Source of the DNA: Curtobacterium sp. MCJR17_055
GTDB lineage: Bacteria; Actinomycetota; Actinomycetes; Actinomycetales; Microbacteriaceae
Assembly (NCBI RefSeq): GCF_003224335.1
Contig: NZ_QKLF01000001.1
Location: forward strand, 434,001 to 498,000
Reading direction: 5' to 3'
DNA: 64,000 nucleotides
This document shows positions 58,646 to 64,000 of this stretch, one piece after another (position 1 is the first letter of the stretch; every line of letters begins with the position of its first letter). The notes below the pieces were generated by a model. That model had not been told where the DNA came from, made no database searches, and saw only the letters and a program-made list of their open reading frames with translations. The translations under genes and the position numbers were made by a program.

Positions 58646-58769
58646 GCGCGCCTCCGAATGGTCGTGACGTGGCGCCGACAGGACGACGGCACCACACGCG
58701 GGCCGCTCCTGGCCCGCATCTGTAGCGTAACGACGGCGCCGACCAGCGCCGAGGACGACCGGAGGACCT

Positions 58770-59630
58770 GTGGAGAACGAGAAGACGACGACGATCGGCG
58801 TGATCGGCGGCTCGGGCCTGTACGAACTGTTCGAACCCGGCACCGCGGACGAGGTCGACGTCCCGACGCCGTTCGGCCCGACCTCCAGCCCGATCAGCAT
58901 CGGCACGATGTCCGGCCGCCGGGTCGCCTTCCTCACCCGCCACGGCCGGGCCCACTCCGTCGCGCCCCACCGCATCGAGCACCGCGCGAACCTGTGGGCA
59001 CTGCGCTCCCTGGGCGTCCGCGCCGTCGTGTCCTCGAGCGCCGTCGGCGGCCTGCACCCGGACTACGCCCCCGGGACCTTCGTCGTGACGGACCAGCTCA
59101 TCGACCGGACCTGGGGCCGGGCCGACACCTACTTCGAGGACGAGGTCCAGCACCTCTCCTTCGCCGACCCCTTCGACCCGGTGCTCCGGCGCGCGGCGAT
59201 CGACGCCGTCGCGGCGCTCGACGTGCCCTTCCGCCCGACCGGCACGTGCGTCGTCATCCAGGGCCCGCGGTTCTCGAGCCGCGCCGAGTCCGTCTGGATG
59301 CGCGAGGCCGGCGGCCACACGATCAACATGACGATGACGCCCGAGGTCCCGCTGGCCGCGGAGCTCGGCATCGGCACGGTGAACCTGTCGTTCGTGACCG
59401 ACGCCGACGCGGGCCTGGCCCCGGTGACCGACGAGACGACGAGCACCGACGCCACGACCAACACCGAGGCGCCGGTCACGCACCAGGCCGTCATGGACCG
59501 TCTGGCCCGCGCGAACGAGGTCATCGTCCGCGCCATCGGCTCGATCGTCGCCGCGGTCCCCGAGGACTACACGCCGCGCGAACTCGTCCCGGCGAGCGCC
59601 AGCGCCCGCGTGATGGACCTCCGCCCGTGA
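58770..59630 (+). CDS. mtnP: S-methyl-5'-thioadenosine phosphorylase
   Basis: 286 residues from a GTG with GGAGG six bases upstream. MTAP/PNP class II signatures are GVIGGSGLYELF, FLTRHGRAHSVAPHRIEHRA with NLWAL, SSSAVGGLHPDYAPG, and the catalytic-site segment GGHTINMTMTPEVPLAAELG. The last would be NMT-x-xPE in the family. A Thr/Asp-rich insertion (DETTSTDATTNTEAPVTHQA) precedes the C-terminal helices. The enzyme cleaves methylthioadenosine to adenine and methylthioribose-1-phosphate. It overlaps the epimerase gene by four bases. Confidence 0.92.
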   Translation: MENEKTTTIGVIGGSGLYELFEPGTADEVDVPTPFGPTSSPISIGTMSGRRVAFLTRHGRAHSVAPHRIEHRANLWALRSLGVRAVVSSSAVGGLHPDYAPGTFVVTDQLIDRTWGRADTYFEDEVQHLSFADPFDPVLRRAAIDAVAALDVPFRPTGTCVVIQGPRFSSRAESVWMREAGGHTINMTMTPEVPLAAELGIGTVNLSFVTDADAGLAPVTDETTSTDATTNTEAPVTHQAVMDRLARANEVIVRAIGSIVAAVPEDYTPRELVPASASARVMDLRP

Positions 59631-60697
59631 CCCGGCTGCTCGTGACCGGCGGCGCCGGGTTCATCGGCTCCGCGATCGTCCGGCAGGCCCTGGCGGCGGG
59701 ACACGAGGTCCGCGTCCTCGACTCCCTCCGCACCGACGTGCACGGCGACCCGGAGGCCGTCGTCACCGCGCACCGGACCGCGGGGATCGAGCTCGTGCAC
59801 GGCGACGTCCGTGACCGTGCCGCCCTCGACGCCGCGCTGCAGGACGTCGACGTCGTCTGCCACCAGGCGGCGAAGGTCGGCCTCGGTGTCGACTTCCAGG
59901 ACGCGCCCGACTACGTCTCGAGCAACGACGCCGGCACCGCGCACGTGCTCGCCGCGATGGACCGTCTCGACATCGACCGGCTCGTGGTCGCGAGTTCGAT
60001 GGTCGTCTACGGTGAGGGTGCGTACAGCACCGCCGACGGCGACCCGATGCGCCCGCCGGCCCGCCGCCGCGAGGACCTGGACGCCGGCCGCTTCGACCCG
60101 ATCGGCCCCGATGGTCGGCCGCTCCGACCCGGGCTGATCGACGAGTCCGCCGCACTGGACCCGCGGAACGTGTACGCCCAGACGAAGGTCGCGCAGGAGC
60201 AGCTCGCCTCGTCGTGGTCCCGCGCCACGGGCGGCCGCGCCGTCGCCCTCCGTTACCACAACGTCTACGGCCCGGGCATGCCGGCGAACACGCCGTACGC
60301 CGGGGTCGCGTCCCTGTTCCGCTCGGCGCTGGCGCGGGGCGAGGCGCCGCGCGTCTTCGAGGACGGGGCACAGCGCCGCGACTTCGTGCACGTCGACGAC
60401 GTCGCGGGAGCGAACCTCGCCGCGATCGACGCGACCGGCTCCGCGCCGTCCGAGTCGTTCCGCGCCTTCAACGTCGGTTCGGGCACGGTGCACACCATCG
60501 GCGAGATGGCCGCCGCGATCGCCGGTCCGGACGGTCCGCAACCGGTCGTGACCGGTGAGTACCGCCTGGGTGACGTGCGGCACGTGACGGCGTCGTCCTC
60601 GCGGATCGCGGACGAGCTCGGCTGGCGCGCGCAGGTCGACTTCACCCGCGGCATGCGGGAGTTCGCGACCGCGCCGCTCCGGGCGGCCGTGCGCTAG
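59627..60697 (+). CDS. NAD-dependent nucleotide-sugar epimerase/dehydratase
   Basis: 356 residues from the GTG overlapping the mtnP stop. It is an extended SDR: the NAD motif VTGGAGFIGSAIV, VHGDVRD, the catalytic Ser region VVASSMVVYGEG, and YAQTK with the Tyr-x-x-x-Lys pair. The C-terminal half has RYHNVYGPGMPANTPYAG and RDFVHVDDVAGANLAAI, as in UDP-glucose 4-epimerase relatives. A segment of about 40 residues (DGDPMRPPARRREDLDAGRF and on) enlarges the substrate side. It is followed by a terminator at 60743. Confidence 0.93.
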   Translation: MTRLLVTGGAGFIGSAIVRQALAAGHEVRVLDSLRTDVHGDPEAVVTAHRTAGIELVHGDVRDRAALDAALQDVDVVCHQAAKVGLGVDFQDAPDYVSSNDAGTAHVLAAMDRLDIDRLVVASSMVVYGEGAYSTADGDPMRPPARRREDLDAGRFDPIGPDGRPLRPGLIDESAALDPRNVYAQTKVAQEQLASSWSRATGGRAVALRYHNVYGPGMPANTPYAGVASLFRSALARGEAPRVFEDGAQRRDFVHVDDVAGANLAAIDATGSAPSESFRAFNVGSGTVHTIGEMAAAIAGPDGPQPVVTGEYRLGDVRHVTASSSRIADELGWRAQVDFTRGMREFATAPLRAAVR

Positions 60698-61006
60698 GTC
60701 CGGGCTCCCGCGCTGCGGCGCCGTCCTGTCCCCCGAACAGGGCCGGGAGGCGCGTGGCGGCCCCGCCACGGGCCTCCCGGCTCCCACCCCCTCCGGGTGG
60801 GCGCGGTCGCACCACAGCGCGGTCCGCCGCGCATCGGCACACCGCGGACGGTGCGCAGAACGGCCGTCGGGGACGCGTTCACTGTCCCCCGACAGCCGGG
60901 ATCGTGTTTGCTCGTGTGCATGACGCAACACCCCGCCGCCGACCCCGACGCCGGACCGCACCCCGAGGACGACAGCTCGACCAGTCGATCCGACGGAGGG
61001 CACCGA
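60698..61006. other. Intergenic region before the glycosyltransferase trio
   Basis: The left part holds the terminator at 60743-60780. To the right lies GC-rich sequence without a convincing gene. An ATG at 60920, in frame with the glycosyltransferase, would extend that protein by 29 low-complexity residues; the start at 61007 has the better ribosome binding site. Confidence 0.5.
60743..60780 (+). terminator. 18-bp hairpin after the epimerase gene, GGGAGGCC family
   Basis: Arms 60743-60760 and 60763-60780 pair with one mismatch. It separates the mtnP-epimerase pair from the next plus-strand operon. Confidence 0.78.
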
Positions 61007-61741
61007 ATGGTCTCCATGAGCGTCGACGTGATCCTCCCCTGCCTCGACGAGGCGGACGCCCTGCCGCAGGTGATCGGTCGGCTCCCCGAGGGCTACCGGG
61101 CGATCGTCGTCGACAACGGTTCGACCGACGGCTCGGCGGACGTCGCCCGCGCGCACGGCGCCCTCGTCGTGACGGAACCGGTCCGCGGGTTCGGCTCCGC
61201 CTGCGCCGCCGGTGTGGCAGCAGCGACCGCCGACTACGTCGCCTTCTGCGACGCCGACGCGTCGATGGACCCCGCCGAGCTCCCCGCCCTCGTGCAGCGG
61301 GTCGCGGACGGTCGGGTCGACCTCGCCCTCGGCCGCCGTGTCCCGACGAGCCGCGGCGCCTGGGCCCCGCACGCACGCTTCGCGAACCGCGTGCTCGCCG
61401 TCCTCATGCGACGTGCGACCGGCTACCGACTGCACGACCTCGGCCCGATGCGCGTGATGCACCGCGAGGACCTCGTCGCCCTCGACCTCCGCGACCGCCG
61501 CAGCGGCTACCCGCTCGAGATGGTCCTCGCCGCCCACGCCGCCGGGTGGCGCGTCGACGAGTCGGACATCGGGTACGCGCAGCGCATCGGCGACAGCAAG
61601 GTCACCGGGACGCTCCGCGGGACGGTCAACGCCGTCAAGGACATGTCCCGCCTGCTCCGTGCGTACCGCCGGGAGGCCCGGACCCGCTCCGCCGCGCCCG
61701 TGTCGGTCCGCCAGCGCGTCGCCGCCGAGGCCCGCTCGTGA
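61007..61741 (+). CDS. Family 2 glycosyltransferase, dolichyl-phosphate-mannose-synthase-like
   Basis: 244 residues from the ATG at 61007, with GGAGGG six bases upstream. GT-A motifs are DVILPCLDEADALPQVIGRL, VVDNGSTDGSADVA and the DAD metal site in AFCDADASMDP. Family-like segments GYRLHDLGPMRVMHREDLVA and RRSGYPLEMVLAAHAAGWRV follow. There is no C-terminal membrane domain. The stop overlaps the next gene as GTGA. It probably transfers a sugar from an activated donor to a lipid or small acceptor. The following two genes belong to the same operon. Confidence 0.88.
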   Translation: MVSMSVDVILPCLDEADALPQVIGRLPEGYRAIVVDNGSTDGSADVARAHGALVVTEPVRGFGSACAAGVAAATADYVAFCDADASMDPAELPALVQRVADGRVDLALGRRVPTSRGAWAPHARFANRVLAVLMRRATGYRLHDLGPMRVMHREDLVALDLRDRRSGYPLEMVLAAHAAGWRVDESDIGYAQRIGDSKVTGTLRGTVNAVKDMSRLLRAYRREARTRSAAPVSVRQRVAAEARS

Positions 61742-62418
61742 CGGCCGCGCGCACCACGGGCGGACCCGGCACCGACGGGCCCGTGGGCATCACGGTCGCG
61801 GTCGTCGCGAAGGAGTGCCTGCCGGGCAAGGTCAAGACGCGCCTGACCCCGGCACTCTCCCCCGAGGGCGCCGCACGGGTCGCCGCCGCGAGCCTCGCCG
61901 ACACCCTCGCGACGGTCTCCGCGCTCCCCGCCGCCCGCCGGGTCCTGTTCTTCGACGGCGACGTCCTGCCCGAGGGTGCCGAGGGCTTCGACGTCGTCCA
62001 CCAGCCCGGTGGCGGGCTCGACGAGCGCCTCGGGTTCCTGTTCGACACCGTGGACGAGCCGCTCCTGTTGGTCGGCATGGACACCCCGCAGGTGTCCGCC
62101 GACGCGCTCGCCCCGGTGTTCGCCGGTCCCGAGCGGGACGCGTGGTTCGGTCCGGCGGAGGACGGCGGGTTCTGGTCGCTGTACTTGCGCGAGCCGACCG
62201 GCGACCTGCTGCGCGGCGTGCCGATGTCGCAGGACGACACCGGGGCCGTGCAGCTCGCACGCCTGCGGACCGCCGGACTCGAGCCGGGCCTCCTGGCCGA
62301 GCTGCTCGACGTCGACACGCTGCCCGACGCCGAGCGCGTCGCGGCTCTCGCGCCCGCAACGCGGTTCGCCGCGGCCCTGGCCGCGGAGTCCACGACCACC
62401 TCCGGAGGTGTCCGATGA
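61738..62418 (+). CDS. DUF2064/TIGR04282-type protein (nucleotidyl- or glycosyltransferase-like)
   Basis: 226 residues from the GTG overlapping the upstream stop. Family motifs are VVAKECLPGKVKTRLTPALS near the start, LLLVGMDTPQVSADAL, and WFGPAEDGGFWSLYL. The fold resembles CofC/MobA-like nucleotidyltransferases. TIGR04282 members are often found beside glycosyltransferases and methyltransferases, including arsenosugar-type loci. Activity is unproven. It is coupled to both neighbours by four-base overlaps. Confidence 0.85.
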   Translation: MTAARTTGGPGTDGPVGITVAVVAKECLPGKVKTRLTPALSPEGAARVAAASLADTLATVSALPAARRVLFFDGDVLPEGAEGFDVVHQPGGGLDERLGFLFDTVDEPLLLVGMDTPQVSADALAPVFAGPERDAWFGPAEDGGFWSLYLREPTGDLLRGVPMSQDDTGAVQLARLRTAGLEPGLLAELLDVDTLPDAERVAALAPATRFAAALAAESTTTSGGVR

Positions 62419-63083
62419 CCGACACGACCAGCACCGTCCAGGCCTTCGGGGCCGGCGGCGACGAGCCCTACGCCCGCGCCCTGCGGTCCGACGGTCGACT
62501 GCGTCTGACGGACCCCGCCCGCCCCGGCGAGGTCGTCACGATGGACGTCGGCCGCTGGAGTGCCGCCGCGGACCGGGTCGACGTGTCGCTCCTCGAGGGT
62601 GCCGACGGCCCCGTGATCGACCTCGGGTGCGGACCGGGCCGGATGCTCGTCGCCGCGCTCCGGATGGGTCTGCCCGCGCTCGGCGTGGACGTCTCGGCCG
62701 AGGCCGTGGCGATCGCCCAGCGCTCCGGCGGTCGCGCGGTCCAGGGATCGGTCTTCGACCCGGTGCCGGACGAGGGCCGGTGGGACACCGCGCTCATCAT
62801 CGACGGGAACATCGGCATCGGCGGCGACCCGGTCGCGCTCCTGTCCCGCGCCGCGCAGATCGTCCGGACGGGCGGCCGCGTGGTGGTCGAGACGAACCGC
62901 GACGCCGACGCCGACCGCACCTACACGGCCACGGTGACGGACGCGGACGGCCACGCCAGCTCGGCCTTCCCGTGGGCCGAGGTCGGCCTGCCAGCACTCC
63001 GTGCACACGCCGCCGCCGCGGGGCTCACCGCCCGTCAGAGTTGGACGGACGGCGGTCGGCACTTCTGCGAGCTCGTCGCCTGA
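62415..63083 (+). CDS. Class I SAM-dependent methyltransferase
   Basis: 222 residues from the ATG overlapping the DUF2064 stop (ATGA). The SAM site is VIDLGCGPGRMLVAALRMGL with the acidic end of strand two in GVDVSAEAVA, and a third motif LLSRAAQIVRTGGRVVVETN. The N-terminal part (DEPYARALRSDGRLRLTDPA) is conserved in this context and may bind the substrate. It is the third gene of the glycosyltransferase-DUF2064-methyltransferase set. The substrate is unknown. Confidence 0.9.
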   Translation: MTDTTSTVQAFGAGGDEPYARALRSDGRLRLTDPARPGEVVTMDVGRWSAAADRVDVSLLEGADGPVIDLGCGPGRMLVAALRMGLPALGVDVSAEAVAIAQRSGGRAVQGSVFDPVPDEGRWDTALIIDGNIGIGGDPVALLSRAAQIVRTGGRVVVETNRDADADRTYTATVTDADGHASSAFPWAEVGLPALRAHAAAAGLTARQSWTDGGRHFCELVA

Positions 63084-63087
63084 GCCG

Positions 63088-63116
63088 TCCTTCTTTTGCA
63101 TCATGCAAGAGAAGGA
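63088..63116. promoter_or_regulatory. 29-bp inverted repeat, operator candidate
   Basis: Thirteen-base arms (63088-63100 and 63104-63116) pair with one mismatch. The core TTGCATCATGCAA is a perfect 13-base palindrome. It overlaps the -35 and spacer of the promoter at 63096-63124. It could also act as a terminator for the methyltransferase operon. Confidence 0.6.
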
Positions 63117-63124
63117 CGTAGAGT
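63096..63124 (+). promoter_or_regulatory. Sigma-70-type promoter (TTGCAT-N17-TAGAGT)
   Basis: TTGCAT at 63096-63101 and TAGAGT at 63119-63124 are 17 bases apart. It is in the right place for the small gene at 63201 and leaves a leader of about 70 bases. Confidence 0.6.
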
Positions 63125-63200
63125 GGTCGCAGCAGTCGACGGCGTCGCGGACGTCGACTCGACGGACGTGACACCTCGGCACGACAGCGAGGAGACCACC

Positions 63201-63443
63201 ATGAACACCTTCCCCCTCGGCGGGACCTTCGTGAGCGGGCTCCGGCAGCGCGACGAGCACGGCACGTACACCTCGTCCGCGGACGCCCGGACCGACACGA
63301 TCGGGAGCTACACCGGCGTCGCCGTGGGCCGCCTCGGCCGCTTCGTGGACACGCGGTCCCGTCGACCGAGCACGGTCACCGCGAGCACCCGCACCGTCAC
63401 CGGCTCGGTCCGGACGGCCACGGGGTCGTTCCGCACCGCCTGA
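63201..63443 (+). CDS. Small hypothetical protein, 80 residues
   Basis: Begins MNTFPLGGTFVSGLRQRDEH, with GAGGAG six bases before the ATG. The C-terminal half is a run of Thr/Ser/Arg-rich short repeats (TASTRTVTGSVRTATGSFRT). It is basic, with no hydrophobic segment. No family is recognised. Its own promoter with an overlapping palindrome suggests that it is tightly regulated. Confidence 0.65.
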   Translation: MNTFPLGGTFVSGLRQRDEHGTYTSSADARTDTIGSYTGVAVGRLGRFVDTRSRRPSTVTASTRTVTGSVRTATGSFRTA

Positions 63444-63586
63444 CCCGCACCACTCCCCCAGACCGCGAGCGGTCGCACTCCCTGACGCCCCCCTTCGTCC
63501 GGGAAGGCGGCCGCTCGCTCCTCGTCCGGCAGGCGGCCGTCCTGCTCGTCCAGCGGTGACCCTGAACGCGTCCACCCGTCGGATGC

Positions 63587-63592
63587 CAGGAT
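63587..63592 (+). promoter_or_regulatory. Candidate -10 element (CAGGAT) of leaderless pgm
   Basis: CAGGAT ends six bases before the pgm ATG at 63599. Confidence 0.4.
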
Positions 63593-63598
63593 GGGCAC

Positions 63599-64000
63599 AT
63601 GAACGACCGTGCCGGCACCCCAGCGACCGCAGACGACCTCGTCGACCTCGACGCCCTCATCGCCGCGTACTACGACCGGGTCCCGGACGTCACGAACCCC
63701 GAGCAGAAGGTCGTCTTCGGCACCTCCGGCCACCGGGGCTCGTCGCTCGACACAGCGTTCAACGACACGCACATCGCCGCCATCACGCAGGCGATCGTCG
63801 AGTACCGCACCGCGCAGGGCATCGACGGCCCGCTCTTCATCGGCCGTGACACGCACGCGCTCTCCGGCCCGGCCGAGCGGACCGCGCTCGAGGTCCTCGC
63901 CGCGAACGGCGTGCACGTCCTCGCCGACGCCGACAACGGCTACGTGCCGACACCCGCGCTGAGCCACGCGATCATCGCCTACAACACGGCCGGCCACGAC
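63599..64000 (+). CDS. pgm: Phosphoglucomutase, N-terminal part (cut by window edge)
   Basis: The first 134 residues are present, starting MNDRAGTPATADDLVDLDAL. The active-site serine loop lies in VVFGTSGHRGSSLDTAFND, the hallmark of the alpha-D-glucose phosphomutase (Pgm type, EC 5.4.2.2 branch). IGRDTHALSGPAERTALEVL and VPTPALSHAI follow as expected. The enzyme interconverts glucose-1-phosphate and glucose-6-phosphate. The remaining three domains lie beyond the window. There is no ribosome binding site; CAGGAT lies six bases before the ATG. Confidence 0.95.
   Translation, partial: MNDRAGTPATADDLVDLDALIAAYYDRVPDVTNPEQKVVFGTSGHRGSSLDTAFNDTHIAAITQAIVEYRTAQGIDGPLFIGRDTHALSGPAERTALEVLAANGVHVLADADNGYVPTPALSHAIIAYNTAGHD

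Overview
The window is a stretch of very GC-rich chromosome from an actinobacterium, most likely a plant- or soil-associated member of the Microbacteriaceae; Curtobacterium is my best guess. The evidence is the base composition, the heavy use of GTG starts, the many start-stop overlaps (ATGA/GTGA), the many genes with no ribosome binding site and a -10-like hexamer 6-7 bases before the start codon, and the family make-up (lipoprotein sugar binding proteins, secreted GH43/GH26-like proteins, DHA2 exporters, an Asp23 stress cluster). I see no insertion sequence, integrase, plasmid gene, phage gene or CRISPR array. It reads as ordinary chromosome with accessory sugar, efflux and surface-glycan modules. 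One tRNA (Gln, TTG) lies on the minus strand at 51761-51832.

Layout. 1-4000: the end of a zinc alcohol dehydrogenase, an Atg22/UMF1-type transporter, and divergent AraC and MarR regulators. 4000-10900: a sugar ABC importer (lipoprotein and two permeases, no ATPase), a NarL-type two-component pair whose regulator has a repeat linker, and a secreted protein. 10986-16500: an apparent exopolysaccharide operon (cellulose-synthase-like glycosyltransferase, RsbW-like ATPase, and a GH26-like/OpgC acyltransferase fusion), preceded by an orphan WXG100 protein. 16666-23200: a DEAD-box helicase, an SDR/TetR divergent pair, and a DHA2 exporter with its TetR. 23288-29138: two AraC regulators, small proteins, and a stress membrane-protein/Asp23 group. 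29413-32345: an alpha/beta hydrolase fused to a gluconate-dehydrogenase-subunit-3-like domain, coupled to a GMC oxidoreductase.

32456-46118: a Nei-type glycosylase, two secreted glycosidases, DUF427 and small proteins, a VOC protein, a WYL regulator and a complete dipeptide-type ABC importer. 46389-49259: a DHA2 exporter operon with MarR and TetR, with a strong promoter overlapped by two copies of a 19-base element. 49548-50319: a tandem pair of paralogous unknown genes. 50573-55932: a PhzF-like enzyme, the tRNA, MarR, an ABC-F ATPase and membrane proteins. 55970-58645: molybdenum cofactor genes in the order moeA, moaC, mogA, moaE. 58770-63083: MTA phosphorylase and an NAD-dependent epimerase, then a glycosyltransferase, a DUF2064 protein and a methyltransferase. 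The window ends inside phosphoglucomutase.

At DNA level the most distinctive feature is a family of related hairpins with the core GGGAGGCC, found after many genes and often in convergent gaps. Three gene arrangements stand out: a GH26-like domain that appears to have lost both catalytic glutamates and is fused to a membrane acyltransferase; the hydrolase/subunit-3 fusion with its GMC partner; and the tandem unknown genes at 49548-50319. None of these is proven to be a new system.
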